Of a stretch of 63,210 bases of DNA, positions 1 to 8,582 are shown one piece after another; position 1 is the first letter of the stretch, and every line of letters begins with the position of its first letter. Origin of the DNA: Alphaproteobacteria bacterium (GTDB lineage: Bacteria > Pseudomonadota > Alphaproteobacteria > Caulobacterales > Parvularculaceae); NCBI GenBank assembly GCA_013151255.1, contig JAADIQ010000051.1, positions 1 to 63,210 of the forward strand. Direction: 5' to 3'. The position numbers and the translations under genes were made by a program. The notes under the pieces are model-generated. The model saw only the letters and a program-made list of their open reading frames with translations, was not told the DNA's origin and made no database searches.

Positions 1-346
1 TGATAATCTTAAGCCCGAGGCGGTGGGCTTTTTCAATGATGCGGTCAAAATCCGACAGCGTTCCAAAGATTGGATCGACGCCGCAATAATCGGCGACGTC
101 ATAACCAAAATCAGCCATTGGCGAGGTGAAAAAGGGTGACAACCAAACCGCATCGACGCCAAGCGTCGCTACATAATCCAGCCCATTAAGGACGCCGGTT
201 AAATCACCGACGCCGTCGCCGCTGGAGTCGCGAAAGCTGCGCGGATAAATCTGATAGATAACCGCGCCGCGCCACCAGTCTTGCGCATCGGCGATATCGG
301 GCCGCTGGCTGGCAGGCATCACATTTTTGGCGTCAAGCACATTCAT
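1..346 (-). CDS. GH13 alpha-glucosidase, N-terminal part (cut by window edge)
   Basis: The first 115 residues are present and the rest lies beyond base 1. After a short leader without a signal peptide, the protein reads IYQIYPRSF and DSSGDGVGDL, then a GxDxxWLSPF block. This is the hallmark N-terminus of the oligo-1,6-glucosidase/alpha-glucosidase branch of GH13, which cleaves alpha-glucosidic bonds of short maltodextrins in the cytoplasm. The ATG at 346 is 5 nt after the stop of the exported amylase gene upstream, so the two are probably co-transcribed. It would finish hydrolysis of imported oligosaccharides to glucose. The catalytic residues cannot be checked because they fall outside the window. 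Confidence 0.9.
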   Translation of the reverse strand, partial: MNVLDAKNVMPASQRPDIADAQDWWRGAVIYQIYPRSFRDSSGDGVGDLTGVLNGLDYVATLGVDAVWLSPFFTSPMADFGYDVADYCGVDPIFGTLSDFDRIIEKAHRLGLKII

Positions 347-351
347 TATAC

Positions 352-2226
352 TCAGTTCCAATCGTTAGACTTGCAGATGACATATGCAAGCGGTGGCGTC
401 GTAACTTCTACGCTGCCCGTCGTTGTGGATTTCCGGTTGCACCGGCCTGAAATAGATTTCCATGATGTCGATCGTGGGTCGACGTTGATTTGGACAGTGC
501 GCTCGCGGTTTGCCGCATTGAAGGCGATCAGATATTCGCCGCCATCCTCGCCGAGGCGCGATACCGCCAACAGGCTTCCCTTATGTTCGGCTGCGCGCAA
601 TAGCTGCGCGCCGCGCCGCAGCGGCGCATGTTTGCGATAGATGCGCGCCATTTTTGACAGAGCGCGATAAAATGGATGTTTGGTGTTGAAGTTAGAAGTT
701 GCGGTTGTTGCGTCTGTACCGATCAAGTCGTTATCGTTATAGGAGGCGACCAAGCTTGGAAACATATCCTCCCTGGCCGCCTGGTCTTTTCCGTCGCTGA
801 TAAAACCCTGTTCATCGCCATAATAAATCACCGGCACGCCGCGCAGGTAGAACATCATCGCGTGTGCGAGAAGAACACGCTTGGAGATCTCCTCTTCGGT
901 TGCATCCGGATGCGCCTGGCGGGCGAACATCGAAAACCTTCCCATATCATGGTTGCCAACAAAGACAGGAAGTCCTGCAGTGGTTTTTCCGCCGCCCTCA
1001 TAAAGCGCGTCCACGTCGAAAAGGTCTTGAAACCGTATCGCCGGCGCGCTGTTTAAGACAACCTCTTGCACGGTGGATTGGAATGCAAAGTCAAGCACAT
1101 ATGGCAAGCCATCGACACGCGTGAAGCGCGCCAACCCGGCAGGGTTAGGGCTATAGGCTTCTCCGAAAATGTAGAAATTCGCAATGCCTTGCGCGGTAGC
1201 GTGCTCCAGCATTGCGGCGCTAAAGGCCTGCCAGAATTCCGGATTGACATGCCTTGCTGTGTCAATGCGGAAGCCGTCTATTTTATAATTGGTGATCCAG
1301 TCCTTGAAGATCGTGATGAAACCCTCAACCACGCGCGGGTCTTCCGTCAACAAATCATCGAGCCCGCTGAAATCTCCGTATAGCGCGCTTTCTCCGAACC
1401 AGAACGAATCGCCGCGATTGTGATAGTAACGCGGGTCGTTTAACCAGTCCGGCTTCTTCACATTTTCTTCACCAGCCGGCACATAGGGCGTATAAGCATA
1501 ATCGTCTCTGGTGAGGCGCTCGAAATTATCTTCCGTCTGATAGAGCGGGTCATCGCTCATGAAGCCGTCGTTAATGCGTTCGCCGGAAGCAAGCCCTCGC
1601 GTTGAATAAGGGTAGTCAGCTTTTGAGCGGTAAGGACACCCTTGTTCAGGCCTGTCGGCGCCTTGATAGTCAGGGTCGTGACATTCCCGGTAAGAGATTA
1701 CGTCCGCGGTGTGATTGGTAATAATATCCAGATAGATTTTGATGCCGCGTTGATGCGCGGCATCGACGAATTCTTTGAGGTCGTCATTGGTTCCAAAATG
1801 CGGATCGACGGAAGTGAAATCCGTTATCCAGTAGCCGTGATAGCCGGCGGATTCATCACCGGGCGGGCCTTGTACGGGTTTGTTTTTGTAAATTGGCCCA
1901 AGCCAAATCGCCGTTGCGCCTAGCCCCTCAATATAGTCCAGCCGCGCCGTTAGACCCTTGAGGTCGCCGCCGTGAAAAAACCCTTTGTGGGTTTGGTCAA
2001 ACCCATGATCGAGCCGGCCGCCGTCCAATCCGCCATGGTCATTGCTCGGGTCGGCATTTTCAAAACGGTCCGGCAACACGAAGTACACAACTTCGTCTTC
2101 GGGCGGGCGATCTAAATAATCAGCCGCGAGGGATGTCGCCGCAAGCGGGCCGCACCATATGACAAAGGCCAAACATGCGCGCCGTAATCGAACAAAAGAC
2201 ACCACGCGGTGTGAATGATTGTGCAT
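352..2226 (-). CDS. Exported GH13 alpha-amylase family protein
   Basis: This 624-aa protein has a basic N-terminus and hydrophobic stretch (about residues 10-35, ending in SLAA), consistent with export. The GH13 barrel follows with all four conserved regions: DIITNH (D167), GFRID with the nucleophile D322, FGEAY with the acid/base E356, and VGNHD (D427). It should hydrolyse alpha-1,4-glucans in the periplasm. The C-terminal 80 residues look like the usual beta-sandwich domain C. It heads a leftward unit with the alpha-glucosidase gene and lies divergent from a TonB-dependent receptor gene, so both can share the operator-rich interval between them. The exact specificity (amylase, cyclomaltodextrinase or pullulanase type) is not certain. 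Confidence 0.9.
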   Translation of the reverse strand: MHNHSHRVVSFVRLRRACLAFVIWCGPLAATSLAADYLDRPPEDEVVYFVLPDRFENADPSNDHGGLDGGRLDHGFDQTHKGFFHGGDLKGLTARLDYIEGLGATAIWLGPIYKNKPVQGPPGDESAGYHGYWITDFTSVDPHFGTNDDLKEFVDAAHQRGIKIYLDIITNHTADVISYRECHDPDYQGADRPEQGCPYRSKADYPYSTRGLASGERINDGFMSDDPLYQTEDNFERLTRDDYAYTPYVPAGEENVKKPDWLNDPRYYHNRGDSFWFGESALYGDFSGLDDLLTEDPRVVEGFITIFKDWITNYKIDGFRIDTARHVNPEFWQAFSAAMLEHATAQGIANFYIFGEAYSPNPAGLARFTRVDGLPYVLDFAFQSTVQEVVLNSAPAIRFQDLFDVDALYEGGGKTTAGLPVFVGNHDMGRFSMFARQAHPDATEEEISKRVLLAHAMMFYLRGVPVIYYGDEQGFISDGKDQAAREDMFPSLVASYNDNDLIGTDATTATSNFNTKHPFYRALSKMARIYRKHAPLRRGAQLLRAAEHKGSLLAVSRLGEDGGEYLIAFNAANRERTVQINVDPRSTSWKSISGRCNRKSTTTGSVEVTTPPLAYVICKSNDWN

Positions 2227-2567
2227 CGACCCTATCTCTCCCGCCCATTATCTCCGGCCGCCAACAACTGGCTGATTCTTCCCGCCGATTCGCATCATAG
2301 CCTATAACGAGTACACTACGTGAAATTTATTGCAAGAAATTACATTAACCGTTGTGATGAAAATGTCATATCTTTTGCAGCTTCGCAAGATTTAAATAAT
2401 CTCATTATAATAACATGTTAGGTGTGTATAGAGGATATAGCACCAGAATTTCAGGTGTCGCGGAGTGGTGTTTTTGCAAGATTAAATGATGTTGCTATTG
2501 CAAATAATTGATATTTCTTTCATGGTAGCCGTCATTAAGCCTAAACGCCCGCTAGGGAGGGGAAACT
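2227..2567. promoter_or_regulatory. Divergent promoter region, amylase / TonB receptor
   Basis: This 341-bp interval between divergent genes is AT-rich from about 2300 onward. It holds several TTGCAA/TTGCAR words (2330-2336, 2474-2480, 2498-2503) and one dyad described separately. The receptor gene is preceded by a strong GGGAGGGG ribosome-binding site just before 2568. No gene is seen here. A LacI-family maltose regulator is the natural candidate for these sites, but no such regulator is encoded in the window. Confidence 0.5.
2375..2388. promoter_or_regulatory. LacI-type operator candidate
   Basis: TTGCAGCTTCGCAA is an inverted repeat of TTGC around six bases. It resembles the TTGCAA-N-CG-N-TTGCAA type of site bound by LacI-family sugar regulators. 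It lies between the divergent amylase and receptor genes, and three more TTGCAR half-sites lie within about 130 bp. The regulator assignment is inferred. Confidence 0.4.
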
Positions 2568-5348
2568 ATGAATCGAGTTTACATTCGCAATGTTTTGCTT
2601 GGATGCGCGTCCAGCCTTGCATTCGCGCCGCTTGCATTTGCTCAAGTGGAAGACGATGGCGATCAAAAAGATGAAATCGTCGTCACCGGCTTTCGCAGTT
2701 CACTTGAGAACTCGGTAGCCACGAAACGCAACGCCAAGTCGATTGTCGAGGCGGTTTCCGCTGAAGACATCGGCAAACTGCCTGACGTTTCAATCGCAGA
2801 AGCGCTGGGTCGCCTCCCGGGGCTCACTACGCAGCGATTGAATGGGCGCAGTCAGGTGCTGTCGATTCGCGGTCTTGGACCCGATCTTTCTACGGCGCTT
2901 TTAAACGGCCGTGAACAAGTAACCACCAGCGACAATCGCGGTGTTGAGTTCGATCAATACCCAGCGGAATTACTTTCCGGGGCCGTCGTTTACAAAACGC
3001 CTTATGCGGGTTTGATCGGCCAGGGGCTTGCGGGCACCGTTGACATGCAGACCATTCGCCCGCTGGACCGCGACGGTCGGATCATCTCCTTTAACGGCCG
3101 TTACGAATTCAACGAAAATGGTTCTCTAAATCCCGATGCGCCAGGCAATGGTTATCGCGCCACCGCCACCATCGTCGACCAGTTCATGGACGACACCATT
3201 GGCATCTCACTCGGCGTCGCCTATCAGTCTTCGCCGGCTCAGATCGAGCAGTTTAACGCCTGGGGTTATGCTAGCGACAGCGCTGGCAACGCGCTTCTTG
3301 GCGGCTCCAAACCATTTGTAGCATCCAGCGATCTCGACCGCATTGGCCTTATCGGCACGCTGCAATATCAGCCGAGTGATCAATTCGAATCGACTATCGA
3401 TATTTTCTACTCGGACTTTAAAGAAGACCAGCCATTGCGCGGTATCGAATTTCCGCTTGGTTTCGGCGCTTTTGGCGTAACGACAGATTCGATCAACTCT
3501 GTTGAAGATGGTGTCGTGACCGGCGCCACTTTCGGCAATCAAAGAGGCGTTATTCGCAACGACTATAATGAACGCCGCGCCGATCTGTTTTCGGCTGGTT
3601 GGAATGGCCATTATGACACCGACACCTGGGGTGTTGAGATGGACATCAGCTACTCAAAAGCTGATCGCGCTGACCGATTGATCGAAACCTATGCGGGCAC
3701 GGGTTTTGGTGATACTGGCGGTGCGGCGGATACGCTTACGGTCACGCGCAACGCGAACGGCACATTCAACTTTTCGCCAACGCTTGACTATAGCAATCCC
3801 AGCAATTTCGTCTTGACTGACCCGCTCGGCTGGGGCGGAGGCAACGATGTTGTGCAGGCGGGTTTCATAAACGCGCCGGAGACTACGGACGAGCTGTGGC
3901 ACCTTCGCGGCAGCGTAGATCGCGATTTTGACAACAGCTTCATTAGTAATATCGAAATTGGCCTCGACTACGGCATGCGCGAGAAGACACGCAATATTGA
4001 TCAGCAATTCCTGACGATTGCTGGCGGTCCGTTGTTCATTTCGGGCGGGGCGATACAGACGGCGCCGGTTCCGCAAGCCGCATTACTTGATGAAACCACG
4101 GGCATCGGCTTCCTCGGCATCCCTTCTCAACTCACTTATGATCCGCTCTACTTGCTGGATAGCGGGTTCTATGCGCCGCTTTCTGTGTCGCTCTCGTCCT
4201 TTTCGGTCGCTCAGGATTGGACTGTCAATGAAGATGTGTTGACCGGCTGGGTCAAATTTGACGTCGATACGCATCTTGGTTCGATACCGGTGACGGGGAA
4301 TGTCGGGGTGCAGGTTGTTTATACGGATCAATCTGCACTGGGTTTTCGTATTCCCACGAGCGGCGTAATCTCAGGCACGCTTGGTCAAACGGCTGAATCG
4401 GTTGAGGAAGGCGATACCTATACGGACTTCCTGCCGAGCTTGAACCTGATTTTTGGGCTTGCTGAAAATACTCAATTGCGCTTCGGTGCATCGCGGACGC
4501 TGGCGCGGGCGCGTATGGATCAGTTGAACGCCAGCCTGTCGCTTGGTGTTGATCTTACCAGGCTCACAAACACAGATCCGTTTAATGGGGCGTTCAGCGC
4601 CAATGGCGGCAACCCATTCCTGCGGCCTTACATTTCAAACCAGGTTGATCTCTCGCTTGAGCATTACTTTGGCGGCGCCGGCTATATCTCGCTTGCGGCG
4701 TTCTACAAGGACCTCAATGATTTTGTGAACCCGGCTGATGGCTTCCTGTTTGACTTTGCGGACTTTGTCGCCGGTGAACTCACCCCAGCGCAACAAGCGA
4801 CGTTGGGAACAAGTGTCGGATTTATCAACGGTCCGACTAACAATGGTTTTGGCAGCATAAAAGGTATTGAACTGGGCATATCTCTACCTGGGGAGCTTTT
4901 CAGTGAATCGCTTTCGTCATTTGGCTTAGTCACAAGCACTTCCTATACCGATAGTAAGGTGACGTTGTTTGCTCAGGTTGATCCGTCGATCATGGCTACA
5001 ATTACAGTACCGGGTCTGTCGAAATGGGTGGTCAACTCGACGCTCTATTATGAGCAGAACGGACTTGAGGCGCGCGTTAGCCATCGGTTCCGTTCATCGT
5101 TCCTCGCCGAGGTGTCGGCGATTAGTGCAACACGGACCTTTAGAGATGCGCTGGGTGAATCGATCATTGACGCCCAAATCGGCTATCGGTTCCAGTCGGG
5201 CCCGCTCGAAGGTTTGCGCGTCACCGCTCAGGGGCTCAACCTGACCAATGAGCCGTTCGTAACGACCGTGTTTCAACAACCACGTCAGGTCATTGACCAT
5301 CAAAGCTTTGGTCGCACCTATCTGATTGGCGCGTCCTATACGTTCTAA
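2568..5348 (+). CDS. TonB-dependent receptor, maltodextrin type
   Basis: This 926-aa outer-membrane receptor has a signal peptide ending in AFAQ (about residue 26), then a TonB-box-like segment DEIVVTG. The plug domain carries the motif set of the Xanthomonas/Caulobacter carbohydrate receptors (KLPDVSIAEALGRLPG, LSIRGLGPD, TALLNGREQ). A long beta-barrel ends in an aromatic residue (SYTF), as usual for OmpA/BamA-recognised barrels. It most likely imports maltodextrins across the outer membrane using TonB energy, judging from the flanking amylases and GH97 enzyme. The well-studied analogue is MalA of Caulobacter. The start at 2568 is supported by GGGAGGGG. A rho-independent terminator follows the stop. 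Confidence 0.9.
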   Translation: MNRVYIRNVLLGCASSLAFAPLAFAQVEDDGDQKDEIVVTGFRSSLENSVATKRNAKSIVEAVSAEDIGKLPDVSIAEALGRLPGLTTQRLNGRSQVLSIRGLGPDLSTALLNGREQVTTSDNRGVEFDQYPAELLSGAVVYKTPYAGLIGQGLAGTVDMQTIRPLDRDGRIISFNGRYEFNENGSLNPDAPGNGYRATATIVDQFMDDTIGISLGVAYQSSPAQIEQFNAWGYASDSAGNALLGGSKPFVASSDLDRIGLIGTLQYQPSDQFESTIDIFYSDFKEDQPLRGIEFPLGFGAFGVTTDSINSVEDGVVTGATFGNQRGVIRNDYNERRADLFSAGWNGHYDTDTWGVEMDISYSKADRADRLIETYAGTGFGDTGGAADTLTVTRNANGTFNFSPTLDYSNPSNFVLTDPLGWGGGNDVVQAGFINAPETTDELWHLRGSVDRDFDNSFISNIEIGLDYGMREKTRNIDQQFLTIAGGPLFISGGAIQTAPVPQAALLDETTGIGFLGIPSQLTYDPLYLLDSGFYAPLSVSLSSFSVAQDWTVNEDVLTGWVKFDVDTHLGSIPVTGNVGVQVVYTDQSALGFRIPTSGVISGTLGQTAESVEEGDTYTDFLPSLNLIFGLAENTQLRFGASRTLARARMDQLNASLSLGVDLTRLTNTDPFNGAFSANGGNPFLRPYISNQVDLSLEHYFGGAGYISLAAFYKDLNDFVNPADGFLFDFADFVAGELTPAQQATLGTSVGFINGPTNNGFGSIKGIELGISLPGELFSESLSSFGLVTSTSYTDSKVTLFAQVDPSIMATITVPGLSKWVVNSTLYYEQNGLEARVSHRFRSSFLAEVSAISATRTFRDALGESIIDAQIGYRFQSGPLEGLRVTAQGLNLTNEPFVTTVFQQPRQVIDHQSFGRTYLIGASYTF

Positions 5349-5381
5349 TACGCTCCTCCTCCCGGGAGCGCTATTTAGTAG

Positions 5382-5419
5382 GCCCCGCCGGGTTGTATCC
5401 GGCGGGGCTTTTTCTTTTT
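5382..5419 (+). terminator. Rho-independent terminator after the TonB receptor
   Basis: A 10-bp GC-rich stem, GCCCCGCCGG (5382-5391) pairing with CCGGCGGGGC (5399-5408) around a 7-nt loop, is followed by TTTTTCTTTTT. This is a textbook intrinsic terminator 34 nt after the receptor stop. It separates the receptor transcript from the halogenase gene that follows. Confidence 0.9.
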
Positions 5420-5497
5420 GCGGTGCGACGATGGCGATGTTGATGCGAGCGTATCGGCGCCGGTAGGGTATCATTGCAGGCAACGGGATTTTTCAGC

Positions 5498-7084
5498 ATG
5501 GCCAACGGCGTTCAATCCGCACAAGCGATAAAAACTGTGCTGATCGTCGGCGGCGGCACAGCCGGTTGGATGGCGGCGGCCGTGTTGTCCAAGACGCTAG
5601 GCGAAAAAGTTTCGATCCGGCTGATTGAGTCGGAGGCAATTGGAACGGTTGGCGTCGGCGAGGCGACCATTCCGCAAATTCAACACATCAACAGGTTTTT
5701 AGGATTCGACGAAAACGATTTCATTAAGAACACTCAAGCCAGCTTCAAACTCGGCATTCAGTTCAATGGTTGGACGCGGCCGGGCGACAGCTATCTTCAT
5801 GCCTTTGGCGATATCGGCCGGCCGCTGGGGCTTGTTCCGTTTCATCATTACTGGCTGCGCGCCCGCGCATCGGGAGACAAAAGCAGTCTTTGGGATTTTT
5901 CTATAAACGCCGCCGGTGCCATGCAGAACCGTTTTGCGCGGATGGAGCAGGTGGGCTCATCCCGGCTCACCGGCACTAGATACGCTTTTCATTTCGACGC
6001 CGGGCTTTACGCGCAATATCTTCGCCGCTTCGCTGAAGCGCATGGCGTGGAGCGGTCAGAAGGCAAGATCGTCGATGTTGCGCTTGATGGCGAGACCGGG
6101 TTTATCAAAACCGTCCAGCTTGAAAGAGGGGAAGAGATTGGCGCAGATTTCTTTATCGATTGTTCGGGCTTTCGCGGCCTGTTGATCGAGGGCGCTCTTA
6201 AGGCCGGTTACGAGGACTGGACGCGATGGCTGCCTTGCGACCGTGCAGTTGCGGTCCAGTGCGAGCATGGCGATGCGTTCCGCCCTTATACGCAGGCGAC
6301 AGCGCAACGCGCCGGCTGGCAATGGCGCATTCCCTTGCAGCACCGTGTCGGCAACGGTCATGTCTATTGCAGTCAGTTCGTAACCGATGAGGAAGCCAAA
6401 GACGTCCTGTTACAGAACATCGAAGGAAAGACACTGGCCGAGCCGCGCATCATTCGCTTCACGACCGGCATGCGCAAGCGTATGTGGGTTAAAAACTGCG
6501 TTGCGTTGGGCCTTGCCAGCGGTTTTATGGAACCGTTGGAATCGACTTCAATCCACATGATCCAGTCTGCGGTCAGCCGCGTCGTGTCGATGTTTCCTGA
6601 CAAGAGTTTCGATCCAACGCTGATTGAGGAGTTCAACCGGCAGTCGCGGTTTGAGTTTGAGCGCGTTCGCGATTTTCTAATTTTGCACTACCACGCAAAT
6701 GAGCGCGATGACGCCGGCTTCTGGGCGGCGTGCCGCGATATGAGCGTGCCGGATGCGCTGACAGCGAAGATAGATTTGTTCCGCGCCAGCGGGCGAATTT
6801 ATCGTGAGCATGAAGAGCTATTTACGGAAACCGGATGGCTTCAGGTGCTGCTGGGGCAACGCATTATGCCGGCCGGTTATCACCCGGTCGCCGATGCGCT
6901 CACCGAGAGCGACCTTTCCGGTTTTCTAAACGACATGAAGACATTGATTGCGCGCGCCACTGCGTCAATGCCGTCGCATGAGGCGTTTATTGACAGCCAA
7001 TGCAAAGCGCCGTTCACTGAGGCGCGATGTCTCCGGGCCCCTCGCGCAATTCCGCCAGCACCGTTTTGTGATCACGAAAATTGA
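5498..7084 (+). CDS. Flavin-dependent tryptophan halogenase family protein 1
   Basis: About 528 aa. An in-frame ATG at 5474 would add eight residues. The FAD-binding GGGTAGW motif sits near the N-terminus. The catalytic lysine of flavin halogenases is present in ASFKLGI, and the family's WxWxIP signature appears as WQWRIP. By family rule it would use reduced FAD and oxygen to form HOCl or HOBr. The true substrate of this receptor-linked subgroup is unknown, and free tryptophan is unlikely. No flavin reductase gene is nearby. The last 23 or so codons are antisense to the end of the convergent second halogenase gene, so the C-terminal tail is probably not conserved. Confidence 0.85.
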   Translation: MANGVQSAQAIKTVLIVGGGTAGWMAAAVLSKTLGEKVSIRLIESEAIGTVGVGEATIPQIQHINRFLGFDENDFIKNTQASFKLGIQFNGWTRPGDSYLHAFGDIGRPLGLVPFHHYWLRARASGDKSSLWDFSINAAGAMQNRFARMEQVGSSRLTGTRYAFHFDAGLYAQYLRRFAEAHGVERSEGKIVDVALDGETGFIKTVQLERGEEIGADFFIDCSGFRGLLIEGALKAGYEDWTRWLPCDRAVAVQCEHGDAFRPYTQATAQRAGWQWRIPLQHRVGNGHVYCSQFVTDEEAKDVLLQNIEGKTLAEPRIIRFTTGMRKRMWVKNCVALGLASGFMEPLESTSIHMIQSAVSRVVSMFPDKSFDPTLIEEFNRQSRFEFERVRDFLILHYHANERDDAGFWAACRDMSVPDALTAKIDLFRASGRIYREHEELFTETGWLQVLLGQRIMPAGYHPVADALTESDLSGFLNDMKTLIARATASMPSHEAFIDSQCKAPFTEARCLRAPRAIPPAPFCDHEN

Positions 7085-8582
7085 GCCCCGCGCGGGCGAC
7101 AAAGTCATCGATGACGCTCAAATCGAAGCGTTGAAGGTCGTCAGACGGTGGTTTGAGCTTATCCGTATCGGGATAATTGCCATAGCCGCCGAGAAGACAT
7201 AGCCATGACGTCAGCGAATAGTATTTGCTGATACCCAAATCTGCGATTTCCTGCTTCATATCACCGCGCTCAAACCAGCATTTGAATATCCGGTGAAGCG
7301 TGTCTGAAAGCTTGTTATTAGCAGCATTATTGCGCCAGTATCGCGTGTCGGTGCGCAAATTTGCGCGGTAATGACAAACGATATAATCGCGCACGCCCTC
7401 AAAGCGGGCGTTTATGTCGGCGTTGAAGTCGTGTTCTTTCTTGTTCGTAAAACCGCCGCCTTCAAAAGCCGCCATGAATTGCTCGATGGTCGCTTGAACA
7501 AGGTGCAGCGCGGTCGCTTCCAGAGGTTCGATAAAGCCTTGGGACAGGCCGACCGCCAGGCAGTTTTTGCGCCAGTGTTTTTCGACGCGGCCAACCTTCA
7601 TTTTGAGATGGCGCGCCGCGACATCGCCGTCGAGCATACCTAAATGCGCGCGCAGTTCGGTCTCCGCTTCATCGGGCGTGCAATAATCGGCGCTATAGAC
7701 ATAGCCATTGCCGGTTCTATTGGTAAGCGGAATATTCCACGCCCATCCATTTTTGAGTGCCGTTGACGTGGTTTGAGAATTGGTTCCATCTGGGTCAGTC
7801 GGCGTCGGCAACACAACCGCGGCGTTATTGAACAGGTTTTCGGCAAACGAAACGAACTTCACGCCCAGGGCTTGCTGTAAAAGAACTGAGCGAAACCCTG
7901 TGCTGTCGATGAAAAAATCGGCTTCTATGATTTGGCCATCATCAAGTTTGAGCGAGGCAATATTTCCATCGGGGGTTAGTTGAACGTCAACAGCCTTGCC
8001 TTCTGCGTGGACGACGCCGAGGGATTTTGCATGCTCTCGCAAGAACGCCCCGACGAGATGGGAATCGAAATGATAGCCATATGCGATGTCGAACGGGAAG
8101 TTATGGTTGGGTTTTGGCGCGAGGCGTTTGTTGGCGAGATGGGCGGACAGAAAAAAGCGGTCCGGATTGGCGTTGAGGTCAATTCCTTGCCGGCGAAAAT
8201 GGCTGTGGAAGTAAAACGCCGGCGAAGTGTGGTGGTCGATCGGCGAGGGGAAGGGGTGAAAATAATGCGCATGCCCTGGCCGTTCGGACCAGCCATGGAA
8301 ACTGATGCCGTTCTTGTAAGTCGCGTTGCATTTCGCCATCCAGTCCGCTTCGGCAATGTCCAGAGTGTCAAAAAATGCTTTTAATTGCGGGGTAGACCCT
8401 TCACCGACCCCGATAATGCCGATATCGGGCGCCTCCAATACGGTGATTTCAACATTGCGGGCCCCCTCGCGTTTCGCCATCAACCAGCGTTTCGCCATCA
8501 GATTGGCGGCCATCCAACCGGCGGTGCCGCCGCCGAGGACAAGAATGCGAAACGGATCGCTGTCTGTTTTGTTTATGGCCAT
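7014..8582 (-). CDS. Flavin-dependent tryptophan halogenase family protein 2
   Basis: This 522-aa paralogue of the halogenase on the opposite strand keeps GGGTAGW for FAD, the lysine in ATYKNGI and the WxWxIP signature (WAWNIP). The start at 8582 shares one base with the stop of the upstream amylase gene (TGATG), so translation is probably coupled. A longer reading from 8612 would begin inside that gene. The two halogenase genes point at each other and overlap by 71 nt. Two such enzymes side by side with glucan receptors and amylases recur in Caulobacter-like genomes, but their role is not established. Confidence 0.85.
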   Translation of the reverse strand: MAINKTDSDPFRILVLGGGTAGWMAANLMAKRWLMAKREGARNVEITVLEAPDIGIIGVGEGSTPQLKAFFDTLDIAEADWMAKCNATYKNGISFHGWSERPGHAHYFHPFPSPIDHHTSPAFYFHSHFRRQGIDLNANPDRFFLSAHLANKRLAPKPNHNFPFDIAYGYHFDSHLVGAFLREHAKSLGVVHAEGKAVDVQLTPDGNIASLKLDDGQIIEADFFIDSTGFRSVLLQQALGVKFVSFAENLFNNAAVVLPTPTDPDGTNSQTTSTALKNGWAWNIPLTNRTGNGYVYSADYCTPDEAETELRAHLGMLDGDVAARHLKMKVGRVEKHWRKNCLAVGLSQGFIEPLEATALHLVQATIEQFMAAFEGGGFTNKKEHDFNADINARFEGVRDYIVCHYRANLRTDTRYWRNNAANNKLSDTLHRIFKCWFERGDMKQEIADLGISKYYSLTSWLCLLGGYGNYPDTDKLKPPSDDLQRFDLSVIDDFVARAGLNFRDHKTVLAELREGPGDIAPQ

